64,000 nucleotides of DNA, from positions 3,100,001-3,164,000 of the forward strand of contig OW818665.1 of assembly GCA_942493045.1 (NCBI GenBank), in the 5' to 3' direction. Source of the stretch: Teretinema sp942493045 (lineage in GTDB: Bacteria; Spirochaetota; Spirochaetia; Treponematales; Treponemataceae). Position numbers and translations under genes: made by a program. A model generated the notes under the pieces. It had not been told where the DNA came from. It made no database searches and worked only from the letters and a program-made list of their open reading frames with translations. Of this stretch, positions 1 to 8,063 are shown piece by piece; the first letter of the stretch is position 1, and each line of letters opens with the position of its first letter.

Positions 1-181
1 ATACAACAACAGCTTACTATCCATCTTCGAGTGGCGGGTATAAAGAAACTTCTGTGCCCACCGATCAACCTGCGCCCCCGCATAGCGTGAAACCAGATCA
101 TTATAGCGAAACAAGCGGTTGGGAACCTGGATGGGGCCCTGATGGTTATCATGGCGTTGAGGAAGAAGAATCCGCGGATCC
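1..181 (+). repeat. Direct repeat copy A: shared N-terminal segment of cargo 1 and cargo 2
   Basis: This stretch matches 2204-2387 almost base for base, with a few substitutions and one extra GAA codon in the second copy. It encodes the post-leader spacer from TTTAYY to the acidic patch and ADP. Similarity stops abruptly at the GGATCC-containing end, after which the two C-terminal domains are unrelated. The left end of the copy lies outside the window. Confidence 0.9.
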
Positions 182-593
182 AATGCCGGAGGCAAAAACT
201 CAAGCGAATTTCCCGAAATGTGATGTTTATGCCTGGAATTTAGCAAGAGAAAATGGGGTTGACCCTCGGGGTGAGGATGGGGTTAATTGGAGTAATAACT
301 TGACAGTCGATGAAATTTATCAACAACATTATGCTGGTGAAGTTGATACGACACCTGAAACTGGAAATGCAGGGAAATGTGGTTATTTGTTTTTTGATTG
401 GGCATCTGAACCTGGTTCTGCAAAAAATCATATGGAGTATTGTGAGATATCAGCTGATGGATTATCGTATACTCAGTGGTATACTAATGGCACGTCTGCT
501 CCTGTACCTCACACTTATACCTTCGCTGAAGATTCTAATGGTTTTGCTACGACAAATCCAAATAGCACAATGGTGTTTGTTCCGTTGAACTAA
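1..593 (+). CDS. Secreted double-glycine cargo 1 with cysteine-hydrolase-like C-terminus (5' end outside window)
   Basis: The gene is cut by the left edge; the reading frame is open from base 3. By alignment with the cargo at 2137 only about 22-23 codons, the presumed export leader, are missing. The visible protein starts with a Tyr/Ser/Gly/Pro-rich spacer and an acidic EEEES patch. Its C-terminal domain has the motif KCDVYAWNLARENG (Cys near residue 96 if the leader has the same length) and a later NHMEY His. This arrangement recalls the Cys-His hydrolases of the NlpC/P60-CHAP-papain-like folds. The spacer is nearly identical to cargo 2, while the hydrolase domain is different. I infer export by the transporter at 5913 and an enzymatic, possibly peptidoglycan- or protein-cleaving, role. 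No named family was recognised. Confidence 0.72.
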   Translation, partial: TTTAYYPSSSGGYKETSVPTDQPAPPHSVKPDHYSETSGWEPGWGPDGYHGVEEEESADPMPEAKTQANFPKCDVYAWNLARENGVDPRGEDGVNWSNNLTVDEIYQQHYAGEVDTTPETGNAGKCGYLFFDWASEPGSAKNHMEYCEISADGLSYTQWYTNGTSAPVPHTYTFAEDSNGFATTNPNSTMVFVPLN

Positions 594-682
594 CTGAAAG
601 ATTTCTATTTAATCAATAGAGTGTGAGGAATAGAATATTATTGGCTTTTTTTCACACGCTATGTTTTTTTTAGGAGATAAAA

Positions 683-1393
683 ATGAAGTTTGTTGTTCGT
701 TACCTTATGATAATTATTTTTTCTTTTTTTGCCATGTGCGCTTACTCCAAGAATGTTGATCTTGTAATTGTAACTACTGCTGGAGAAAGAGTGATTCGAA
801 GTGTTCCTGATGATGTAAGGGAGTGGGGATTCGCACAAACAGATACCACAAAATTTGAGATTCTAACGGTTGAAAATATCGAAGTGTTAACCCAATTGGA
901 ATTCATAGAGTTTATAAATGTCACAACAATACATGACTATTCCTTTTTAAGCAAATTACCAAAGCTGCGAAAACTTAGCCTGGGCGGGTGTAGTGTCTTT
1001 GATCTGAAATTTCTTGAAAGCTTAACTAATTTGGAAGATTTGTCTTTACACATATTTATTCCTGAAAGTATCATTGAAAAGATTAAAGTTACCCCTATTG
1101 ATTTACTGAATTTGAAAAAAATCAAATATATAAGTTTTAATTCAATACCAGTTCCACCTTTTATTAATGTACAAAATCAGCCTTATTTAATTTTGGATAA
1201 TAATAACATCGAATCGCTTAGTGTTTATGATTTAGAGCTGTTGAGTGATTATTCGCTAGTAACGATGAGATATAACCCGATTGTAAGTAATCAAGCCGAG
1301 CGTTTGAAATGTGCCGGGCTACCAATTGTTTTTGACTCAGGTATAATTCTGCCGGATGAGGTTGTTCAGTATATGCGTGGGGAAGTTGAGTGA
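683..1393 (+). CDS. Secreted leucine-rich-repeat-like protein, candidate immunity partner of cargo 1
   Basis: The 236-residue protein starts at an ATG six bases after AGGAG. Residues 1-22 form a typical signal peptide with a hydrophobic core ending near AYS, so the product should be periplasmic. The middle contains leucine-rich-repeat-like units, for example FLSKLPKLRKLSLGG followed by LESLTNLEDLSL, spaced by about 22 residues. No catalytic motif is visible. It lies directly downstream of cargo 1 in the same AT-rich block. By position, by signal peptide and because LRRs are binding scaffolds, I infer a periplasmic inhibitor of the neighbouring hydrolase. It could instead be an accessory or surface-binding protein. 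Confidence 0.6.
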   Translation: MKFVVRYLMIIIFSFFAMCAYSKNVDLVIVTTAGERVIRSVPDDVREWGFAQTDTTKFEILTVENIEVLTQLEFIEFINVTTIHDYSFLSKLPKLRKLSLGGCSVFDLKFLESLTNLEDLSLHIFIPESIIEKIKVTPIDLLNLKKIKYISFNSIPVPPFINVQNQPYLILDNNNIESLSVYDLELLSDYSLVTMRYNPIVSNQAERLKCAGLPIVFDSGIILPDEVVQYMRGEVE

Positions 1394-1461
1394 TTTGTAA
1401 AACTATGTACTCTGAAGCATCGATAGTTAAAGGTGCCCCGCAATATCTTAGGGCGTGATAG

Positions 1462-1914
1462 ATGAGAAATATAGTCATAACTTTATGTTTGCCTTTTTTG
1501 ATAACTTTCTATCTCTGGTCGTCGGGTCCATCTGAGTTATCGCAGCAATCAGAGGGAATAGCTTTTTTAACTGGAGCTTGGGATATTTCAATAGATTTAA
1601 AGACAATTGAGTGCGAGTATTCTTGGGGTAAGGCACGCTCTGTTCTTAATAGTTCTCACGTTTTTGATTTAGAAATTCCGAATCCTTATGTAGAAGTCGG
1701 GGGTATGGGTCGATTTGCAGTTCGAGATATTCAACAGATCGATGATGTGGTTAAATTGACAATTTTCTTCGATCGAGAAGGAAAAGAATATGAAATAGTT
1801 GTTCATAAGGTAGATGATAATCATATTTGGATAGAACGAATGTTTTTGTTTGGTCAAGGCGCAAGCGAACGAATAGACTTGGTTAAAATTGATGGGCCCT
1901 CTATGATTCCTTAA
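1462..1914 (+). CDS. Small exported protein of unknown function, second candidate partner of cargo 1
   Basis: The 150-residue product has an N-terminal hydrophobic segment, ITLCLPFLITFYLW, that is a signal peptide or anchor. The rest is polar and probably beta-rich, with GAWDISIDLKTIECEY and later FFDREGKEYEIVVHKVDD stretches, which gives it a small lipocalin-like look. No family was recognised. The frame is closed immediately upstream by TAG, so ATG 1462 is the only good start although no clear ribosome-binding site precedes it. It sits between cargo 1 with its LRR protein and cargo 2. A role as an immunity or accessory protein is inferred only from position and export signal. Confidence 0.55.
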   Translation: MRNIVITLCLPFLITFYLWSSGPSELSQQSEGIAFLTGAWDISIDLKTIECEYSWGKARSVLNSSHVFDLEIPNPYVEVGGMGRFAVRDIQQIDDVVKLTIFFDREGKEYEIVVHKVDDNHIWIERMFLFGQGASERIDLVKIDGPSMIP

Positions 1915-2074
1915 AAGGGATTTTTTTATTCCTGTCGCATCGAAACGTATTGTCATTGTATTTAGAACCGGTTCTCGCCTTCCATGGCAAACGATTATGA
2001 TGGAAGAAGATCAGGATTGGTCGGATCTTCAGGGAAAAGGTGAATCGTTGTGGAGGTTGGTCTCAGAAAAGTAA
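1907..2074 (+). pseudogene. Coding-like remnant without start, frame +1 relative to the preceding gene
   Basis: After a TGA in this frame the reading stays open for about 55 codons and ends at TAA 2072-2074. The translation looks protein-like, containing VASKRIVIVFRTGSRLPW and later EEDQDWSDLQGKG. There is no start codon with a ribosome-binding site. It may be the decayed 3' end of another small exported protein, or the original C-terminus of the 1462 gene lost by a frameshift near its stop. A chance open frame cannot be excluded. Confidence 0.35.
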
Positions 2075-2136
2075 ATCAGTTTGTTTTCTGATACTGAATA
2101 TAGTTATGTCGAATGGTTAAAAAAAGGAGTCTGAGA

Positions 2137-2838
2137 ATGAAAATGTATTTGAATGATTTTAAAGAGCTAACCATGGCGGAGCTACTCTCGGTTAACGGAG
2201 GGTATACAACAACAGCTTATTATTCAACTTCGAGTGGAGGGTATAAAGAAACTTCTGTGCCCACCGATCAACCTGCGCCCCCGCATAGCGTGAAACCAGA
2301 TCATTATAGCGAAACAAGCGGTTGGGAACCTGGATGGGGCCCTGATGGTTATCATGGCGTTGAGGAAGAAGAAGAATCAGCGGATCCCAGCAATCCCGCT
2401 GTTCCTTCTGGCCCAAATAATCCTGCTGTGCCTGCTAATGTAGATAACATTAACGATTCGATAGCAGAAAATAGTGGTACGAATTATGATAATGATTGCG
2501 ATGATTGGGTAATTGGCGTATTAAATGATGCTGGTGAAGATATTGGTGGTACAGCATTAGAAGGAGACAAGACCTGTGCTCAAAGAAAGGCAGAACTAAC
2601 TGCACAATGTGATAATGAAGTATATTCAAGTAATGAGCTAAATGATGGCCAATGGTATGTTGGTTGTAGCTCAGATCACATGTTTTTGGTTAAGAAGAAT
2701 TCTGATGGATCATATCAAATAGCTGATACAACAGGTTTTGAGGCTTGGAATAATGGTCTTTCTGGCTCTCATGGGATTAATGATTATAATGCAAGCCCAA
2801 CATATGGTGGTAGTGATGCAATATATATTCCATTATAA
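2137..2838 (+). CDS. Secreted double-glycine cargo 2 with cysteine-hydrolase-like C-terminus
   Basis: The start at 2137 is chosen because AAGGAG lies seven bases upstream and because it yields a complete 22-residue leader ending in LLSVNGG; an in-frame ATG at 2113 is less likely. The leader has the pattern F-[KR]-E-L-T-x-x-E-L-L-[ST]-V-N-G-G shared with cargo 3 and typical of C39-processed substrates. After GG come the spacer shared with cargo 1, an acidic patch and a Pro/Asn linker. The C-terminal domain has DCDDWVIGVLNDAG (Cys about 121) and SSDHMFLVKK (His about 181), a Cys-His hydrolase arrangement. The total is 233 residues, far longer than a classical bacteriocin precursor. Activity and target are unknown. 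Confidence 0.78.
   Translation: MKMYLNDFKELTMAELLSVNGGYTTTAYYSTSSGGYKETSVPTDQPAPPHSVKPDHYSETSGWEPGWGPDGYHGVEEEEESADPSNPAVPSGPNNPAVPANVDNINDSIAENSGTNYDNDCDDWVIGVLNDAGEDIGGTALEGDKTCAQRKAELTAQCDNEVYSSNELNDGQWYVGCSSDHMFLVKKNSDGSYQIADTTGFEAWNNGLSGSHGINDYNASPTYGGSDAIYIPL
2204..2387 (+). repeat. Direct repeat copy B: shared N-terminal segment of cargo 2
   Basis: This is the second copy of the segment at 1-181, offset by 2203 bases and three bases longer because of one additional GAA codon in the acidic patch. The near identity at DNA level, including silent positions, points to recent duplication or gene conversion of the export module between cassettes. Confidence 0.9.
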
Positions 2839-2945
2839 CATTAAAAACCCTAGTGGAGAATCTTTGTTGTTTTCATAGCGCTGTACAATAAATTAATTGA
2901 AAACAGTGTTTTTTTCTAATGTTGAATAATGGAATGGTTGATTTT

Positions 2946-2980
2946 CTATCTATTATTGAATTTTATTCAATAATAGATAG
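2946..2980 (+). terminator. Perfect 16-bp AT-rich hairpin after cargo 2
   Basis: Left arm CTATCTATTATTGAAT (2946-2961), loop TTT, right arm 2965-2980 perfectly complementary, followed by TTTCATTTTC. It lies between cargo 2 and the next gene. A terminator or mRNA-stabilising hairpin is likely. The T-tract is imperfect, so termination may be partial. Confidence 0.55.
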
Positions 2981-3019
2981 TTTCATTTTCTAGTAAATAC
3001 ATATTATTTAGGAGTGTTT

Positions 3020-3505
3020 ATGTTTCGAACGAATATTGTTTCCCTTTTATTATTGGTATTCATTACAACAACTGTGGTAGAAGCACAGGAAAATTTAACT
3101 CAATTTGGAAAAGGTCAGGAGTTGACAAGTGTCCAGGTTGGAGTATTATTCTCTGACATTTATGAAAACGCAAATAGCGATTTTAAGAAATATTTCTTTA
3201 AAATAATTTCTGAACAGTATCAATTCGAAGGTTGTAGTAATCCAATATTTTATGAAGTTACGGAAATCGGACGGATGGGATTTGCTGCAGATCGAGAAAT
3301 AAATCAACGTCTCTTTGTTGTTGTTTTTCCTCCTCATACAAAATGGAGGTACTTTGATCCAAATAATGGTGTTAAACAAATTGAAATTTCTGGAATGCCT
3401 GGTAAAGAAGTTTTATTTGCTGATTTATCCGGTTGGTATTTAACTTTCACGCAAAATGTTGCTAATTCGGATTTTTCCATTGTAAAGTATAATAATGCAA
3501 ATTGA
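3020..3505 (+). CDS. Small secreted protein, candidate immunity partner of cargo 2
   Basis: ATG 3020 lies just after TTTAGGAG; a GTG at 3014 overlaps the ribosome-binding site and is less likely. The 161-residue product begins with a clear signal peptide, hydrophobic core VSLLLLVFITTTVV and cleavage near VEA-Q. The mature part, about 138 residues, has no family I recognise. It contains a single-Cys segment FEGCSNP and a WRYFDPNNG motif, and looks like a small globular periplasmic domain. It follows cargo 2 after the hairpin. An inhibitor or immunity role is inferred from position and export signal only. Confidence 0.58.
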   Translation: MFRTNIVSLLLLVFITTTVVEAQENLTQFGKGQELTSVQVGVLFSDIYENANSDFKKYFFKIISEQYQFEGCSNPIFYEVTEIGRMGFAADREINQRLFVVVFPPHTKWRYFDPNNGVKQIEISGMPGKEVLFADLSGWYLTFTQNVANSDFSIVKYNNAN

Positions 3506-3540
3506 TGGGTCAGCAATGGTAAGTAACTCAATATTGGTAG

Positions 3541-4026
3541 ATGAATAATCTTATAAAGAAAACCTTCTTTGTTTCGCTATTCATTGGCTTGGGGCTTTTG
3601 GTTTTTGCGAATGATCTCATGCTCAATATTTCGAGAACGATAGGATCAACGTATCAAGAAGTTCAGCAGAATCTTGGAAAACCATTGAAAGAATCGATGA
3701 TGACAATGCCGGATGGTCAAACAAAGAGGTTTTTGTTTTATTCCGGAATTCAGGTGCATATTGGCTTGCTGAATGGGAAAGAATACCTCGCAAAAGTTAT
3801 TATTTTTGACCCATTGATTCAACTAATTGAGGGTGTTGCGGTTGGGGTTAGTTTGCAAGAAAATATTGGCTCGATAGGGAATGATTTTCGGAGTTCATCG
3901 GGTTCCCACGAATTTGTCTTTGAAAGATATGGTCTGCGGAATCCTTACAAGCTAACTCTGTTTACGGATGTTTCCGGAATGATCGTCAGAATTGAGATTG
4001 AAAATGCAATATATTGGTATGGGTAG
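3541..4026 (+). CDS. Small secreted protein, second candidate partner of cargo 2
   Basis: The 161-residue product has an N-terminal signal peptide, core TFFVSLFIGLGLLVFA. The mature domain contains a GSTYQEVQQNLGKP segment, which resembles helices seen in small beta-lactamase-inhibitor-like or SmpA/OmlA-like (BLIP-type) periplasmic domains. This resemblance is weak and is stated as a possibility only. The start has no obvious Shine-Dalgarno sequence. The gene ends 84 bases before cargo 3. It may inhibit a neighbouring cargo or help envelope folding. Confidence 0.55.
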   Translation: MNNLIKKTFFVSLFIGLGLLVFANDLMLNISRTIGSTYQEVQQNLGKPLKESMMTMPDGQTKRFLFYSGIQVHIGLLNGKEYLAKVIIFDPLIQLIEGVAVGVSLQENIGSIGNDFRSSSGSHEFVFERYGLRNPYKLTLFTDVSGMIVRIEIENAIYWYG

Positions 4027-4109
4027 TGGTATCAGCCGAAGGTAATTTAGCATGGAGTATTAACTTCATGCTAATAAAAAAATGTGAAAGAAACGTAAGG
4101 AGATCAAAA

Positions 4110-4994
4110 ATGAAAATGTTTTTAGGCGAGTTCAGAGAGTTGACAAAGGATGAGTTATTGACTGTGAATGGTGGTACAGATTATGAGATGTTAAGCTATG
4201 ATCAATATGGTAGATTGATTGGTCCTGCCCACCCTTCATCTTCTGGAACTGTTCCGACTACAATTCCGTCGACAACGTCAGGTTCTCCGTCAGCATCGTC
4301 AGGCTATTCGTCGACATCGTCAGGCTATTCGTCGACATCGTCAGGCTATTCGTCGACATCTGGTGCCGGAGGTGGCTCAATATCATCCGATGAAGGTCAG
4401 ACATCATCCCCCACAACAGTGCCCACAACTGGAGTCCCTGAAATTGCTATTTGGGGACAGATTAGTGATGCAGACGCTGAGAAAATTCGAATGCAGGATG
4501 GAGGGAACGAGTTGATGGGTGATGGAGCAACATTGCAGTTAGAGGGTTGTAAAATGGCTGCAACCGCACAAATAATTACCCAGATAACTGATGGAGCTCC
4601 CATTTCTGTTAGCGAGGTTAATAAGTTTGCAGACGCTAATGACGACGGTTTACTTGAGCAAGCAGAAATTTCAAAGTATTTACAGGATAAAGTAGCTGCG
4701 AATGTTGATGTGACAACAGATTATTGGGAAACGCAACTATCACTTGACAATATTGAAAAGAGTTTGGCGAAGCCTGGCACCCATTATATTTTAGCGCGTG
4801 CAGAAAATGTACATGGTGGGGATCATTGGATAGTTCTTGAGGGAAGTTATACCAACAATCAAGGACAGGTTGAGTTTAATTATAATCCGAGCAGTACTAA
4901 TGATGCTGGACGTAGGTTTGTTCTGGGTAATCCACAACCAGGACAAGAAAATGTATATAAAATATCAAGAGTTGAGATATTTACAATCAACTAA
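4110..4994 (+). CDS. Secreted double-glycine cargo 3: C39/papain-like domain with an EF-hand
   Basis: The start at 4110 is set by TAAGGAG seven bases upstream and by the leader it creates, ending in LLTVNGG at residue 22, parallel to cargo 2. A Ser/Thr-rich linker with tandem SGYSSTS repeats follows. The C-terminal domain resembles C39-type/papain-like peptidase domains: LEGCKMAATAQ (Cys about 147), GGDHWIVLEG (His about 239) and a following FNYNPSS where such enzymes carry the third residue. Between Cys and His, residues 175-186 (DANDDGLLEQAE) fit the 12-residue EF-hand calcium loop exactly. The total is 294 residues. I infer a secreted, calcium-responsive cysteine peptidase or related hydrolase exported by the adjacent transporter. 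Activity is unproven. Confidence 0.78.
   Translation: MKMFLGEFRELTKDELLTVNGGTDYEMLSYDQYGRLIGPAHPSSSGTVPTTIPSTTSGSPSASSGYSSTSSGYSSTSSGYSSTSGAGGGSISSDEGQTSSPTTVPTTGVPEIAIWGQISDADAEKIRMQDGGNELMGDGATLQLEGCKMAATAQIITQITDGAPISVSEVNKFADANDDGLLEQAEISKYLQDKVAANVDVTTDYWETQLSLDNIEKSLAKPGTHYILARAENVHGGDHWIVLEGSYTNNQGQVEFNYNPSSTNDAGRRFVLGNPQPGQENVYKISRVEIFTIN
4278..4361 (+). repeat. Tandem 21-bp repeats encoding SGYSSTS linker
   Basis: Three 21-bp units (TCAGGCTATTCGTCGACATCG) run head to tail at 4299-4361, the last differing in its final base, preceded by one degenerate unit at 4278-4298. Each encodes seven residues of the flexible linker in cargo 3. Copy number could vary by slippage without breaking the frame. 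Confidence 0.92.
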
Positions 4995-5015
4995 TCCCTG
5001 AAGGAGAGTTCGAAA

Positions 5016-5903
5016 ATGAGAAAGCCAATATTTCTTATATTATTACTAGTTAGTGTTATCACAACAATAAGTTGTTCCGAACCAAATTTATCATTTGCTG
5101 ATTTAAATCCTCTCTTTCTAGGAGCCTTCCCGCACAGGGAAATCAATATAAATCTTATCAAGGGGAAGGTGTTTCACCAGTTCTCTGAGGAGTATGATCT
5201 AGATCAAAACGGTAGACGTAGTTATGGGGATACTTATACTCCTACTTTTAACCATAATTATTATTTTTTCGATTCAAATGGAAGAATATCCCGTTGGTTG
5301 AAAGAAATGATACAAAACAATCAAGTGATTTCATCAATTGATTCTTTGTATTCTTATAATCGAGATGACATACATGTAAATGTCACAAAGTATCTTGTTG
5401 GTTATCAGCCAATAGTATCTGAGTATAGTATTGCTAGTAATAAACAAAACGAAACAATTAAGTTTGAGAGTAAGATAATCTCTGGAATAAATTTAGATGG
5501 ACCAGGTTTTAGTTTTTATAATAAACTGATCGATGGTAATAAAGTTATTTCAGATAATCCAGGTGGCAACCAGTTGGGTCGGGTTGAAAATGTATTTTCT
5601 GTTGAGGATAATACTTGGATAGTGAATGACTACAAAAAGGATGTGCTTTACTCAAAGAAGACATATACTTTTAACGGAATACTTCTGAGTTATATACTTT
5701 ACGCTAAGTTTGAGATAGTGCATATGTATTCAGTGGCTGAGGGGGAGGGTTCTATGCAAGTTTTTCATGATGGTGTATTGATTAGTGATTCTGTTCTTGA
5801 ACGCCGGCTAAACCCGGCCGGTTTTTTGGAATTTGAACAAATCACCAAAAAGGATGGCGGGGTATCGACGTACCGGGCTGAAATTATTGACGCAAAGGAA
5901 TAA
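5016..5903 (+). CDS. Lipoprotein of unknown function, candidate immunity partner of cargo 3
   Basis: ATG 5016 follows AAGGAG. Residues 1-20 form a lipoprotein signal peptide with a lipobox ending in TISC, so the mature protein should be lipid-anchored in the envelope. The remaining 275 residues are polar, aromatic-rich and probably beta-stranded, and resemble repeated-strand proteins in which each unit ends with a Tyr-rich turn. No named family was recognised. It lies between cargo 3 and the transporter gene, 21 and 9 bases from its neighbours, so it is cotranscribed with both. A lipid-anchored immunity protein or an export accessory are equally possible. Confidence 0.6.
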   Translation: MRKPIFLILLLVSVITTISCSEPNLSFADLNPLFLGAFPHREININLIKGKVFHQFSEEYDLDQNGRRSYGDTYTPTFNHNYYFFDSNGRISRWLKEMIQNNQVISSIDSLYSYNRDDIHVNVTKYLVGYQPIVSEYSIASNKQNETIKFESKIISGINLDGPGFSFYNKLIDGNKVISDNPGGNQLGRVENVFSVEDNTWIVNDYKKDVLYSKKTYTFNGILLSYILYAKFEIVHMYSVAEGEGSMQVFHDGVLISDSVLERRLNPAGFLEFEQITKKDGGVSTYRAEIIDAKE

Positions 5904-5912
5904 ACGAAGAGA

Positions 5913-8063
5913 ATGTGGCGGGGTATTGTATTACAACATGATGAAACTGACTGCGCTGCTGCTTGTTTGGCTACAATAGCGAAGCATTATGGGAAAACGG
6001 TCGCGATAAATAGAATTCGCATGCTTTCTGGAACCGACAAGATGGGGACTTCTGGTTTGGGAATAGTGCGGGGCGCTGAGGCATTGGGTTTTTCGTGTAA
6101 AGGGGTATTAAGTCCAGGGAAAAACTTTCATCCAGACCTTCCCTTCCCAATAATAGCTCATCTTAAGCAAGATGTGATGGATCATTACGTAGTCGTGTAT
6201 AAAATCGGAAAGAAAGTGAGCGTGGCCGATCCCGCGTCTGGTATTGAAAAAGTACCTTTATCCGTCTTTCAGGAAAAATGGACAGGAGTGTTTTTCTTAC
6301 TAATACCAGATTCCGGGTTCGAACAGACAAAAGAAACAAAGGGCCTGTTTAGCCGCTTTGCATATTTATTGAAACCACACAAGAAAATTCTGATAGAAGT
6401 GGCTGTAGCGAGCATTGTGTTAAGTTTTTTAGGGATTGCAACGGCGTTCTATTTTCGCTTTTTGATAGATGAGGTCCTTTTCTCTGGACTAGAACAAACG
6501 TTGACTCTTTTCTCTGTAGGATTTTTCTTTGTTATAGTATTTCAGGTACTAATAGGATTTTCCAGAAACCAGTTAATGCTATATATGAGCAATAAAGTAG
6601 ATGCCGTATTGATTTTTGAATATTTTGAGCATGTACTGCATCTTCCGATGGATTTTTTTACGACTCGAAAAACCGGTGAGATTCTGTCAAGAATTGGCGA
6701 TACCGTTACAATAAGGCATGCTATTTCTTCTACCACATTAACTGTCGTATTAGATTCTTTGATGCTCGTGATCGGCGGTGTGTTTCTGTTCGCTTTTGGA
6801 TCAAGTTTGTTGGTTGTCGCGATAATTCCTGTGTTATTATCTGCGGTCCTTGTATGGTTGTTTGCAAAGCCATATAAAGAAAGATTGAAACAAAAAGCAA
6901 TTATTGATGCTGAGAAACAATCTACAATGGTTGAGAGCATAAACGGCATTGCAACAATAAAAGCCCTATCAACAGAGCTAAAGGCGTTTGAACGGGCTGA
7001 AGTCCGTATCGTTGATTCAATCAACAGGGGTATTAAGCTCGGTACCTTATCGAATTTTCAAGGCAGTGTACAAACATTCTTATCACAAACAGGAACTTTA
7101 GCGATTTATTGGATAGGTAGCTTACATATTTTTGATGGAACAATGTCATTAGGACAATTGATATCGTTTGTTACGCTTTCTGGCTATTTTCTTGGTCCTT
7201 TTGGAAGGTTGCTTACCTTGCAGCCAGCCTTGCAGGAAGCGTTTGTCGCCTCTGATCGTTTGAGCGAGATACTGGATATACCTCAAGAGAATGAAGTGGA
7301 CTCCGGTACCATTGAGCCAACCAATTTAGAGGGTAAAATAGAGATATCAAACCTTTCTTTTTCGTACGGCACAAGAGGAAGGACTCTTAAAAGCATTTCA
7401 ATGTCGATTGAAGCAGGGCAAAAAGTCGCTTTTGTCGGTTCGTCCGGATCGGGAAAAACTACAATGACTAAGCTGTTAATGAAATATTATAGTTGGGAAG
7501 AAGGCGAAATTTCTGTGGACGGAATAAATTTACAGGACATGAATACCGAGTCTTATAGAAAGCTTATTGGTTATGTGCCTCAAGAAATATTACTATTCTC
7601 AGGAACTATAAGTGAGAATATTGCCTGGGGAACAGACAATGCCGTCGCGGCAGAGGTTTTTGCCGCGTCAGTTGCCGCTCAGGCTCATCCATTTATAAGC
7701 AAATTACCTGACAGATATGCAACCCGGGTTGGCGAGCGAGGGGCAACGCTTTCTGGTGGTGAGCGCCAACGTATAGCCTTGGCCAGAATTTTGTTGAGAA
7801 AGCCAAGGCTTATCATTCTTGATGAGGCAACCGCAAGTCTTGATAGCCTTTCAGAAAAGGCTATCATGGATACAATTACCACTGCCGTTTCAGGTGTGAC
7901 AACCATTATAGTGGCACATAGATTATCGACGATTGCCCACTGCGATACAATTTTTGTATTTGATCAGGGGCAAATTATTGAGTTTGGTACACACGAGCAA
8001 TTACTCGCTCAAAAAGGTCATTATTTGAAAATGTGGTCAGCACAACATGAAGATGTATTATGA
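5913..8063 (+). CDS. Peptidase-containing ABC transporter (C39 family) for double-glycine substrates
   Basis: The 716-residue protein has the full layout of peptidase-containing exporters (LahT/PCAT/CvaB type). The N-terminal C39 peptidase has Gln8 and Cys14 (QHDETDCAAACL), His91 (DHYVVVY) and Asp106 (VADPASG). A six-helix membrane domain spans about residues 155-450. The C-terminal ATPase has Walker A GSSGSGKTT (about 508-516), signature LSGGERQR (about 612) and Walker B LIILDEATASLD (about 632). Such proteins cut leaders after GG and export the cargo. The three cargos upstream are the obvious substrates. The next gene overlaps by four bases, so the export machine is translationally coupled. 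Confidence 0.95.
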   Translation: MWRGIVLQHDETDCAAACLATIAKHYGKTVAINRIRMLSGTDKMGTSGLGIVRGAEALGFSCKGVLSPGKNFHPDLPFPIIAHLKQDVMDHYVVVYKIGKKVSVADPASGIEKVPLSVFQEKWTGVFFLLIPDSGFEQTKETKGLFSRFAYLLKPHKKILIEVAVASIVLSFLGIATAFYFRFLIDEVLFSGLEQTLTLFSVGFFFVIVFQVLIGFSRNQLMLYMSNKVDAVLIFEYFEHVLHLPMDFFTTRKTGEILSRIGDTVTIRHAISSTTLTVVLDSLMLVIGGVFLFAFGSSLLVVAIIPVLLSAVLVWLFAKPYKERLKQKAIIDAEKQSTMVESINGIATIKALSTELKAFERAEVRIVDSINRGIKLGTLSNFQGSVQTFLSQTGTLAIYWIGSLHIFDGTMSLGQLISFVTLSGYFLGPFGRLLTLQPALQEAFVASDRLSEILDIPQENEVDSGTIEPTNLEGKIEISNLSFSYGTRGRTLKSISMSIEAGQKVAFVGSSGSGKTTMTKLLMKYYSWEEGEISVDGINLQDMNTESYRKLIGYVPQEILLFSGTISENIAWGTDNAVAAEVFAASVAAQAHPFISKLPDRYATRVGERGATLSGGERQRIALARILLRKPRLIILDEATASLDSLSEKAIMDTITTAVSGVTTIIVAHRLSTIAHCDTIFVFDQGQIIEFGTHEQLLAQKGHYLKMWSAQHEDVL

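Noticed and set aside
4219..4515. Open frame rich in repeated RHRQAI on the plus strand
   Set aside because: It is an out-of-frame reading of the 21-bp tandem repeats inside cargo 3.
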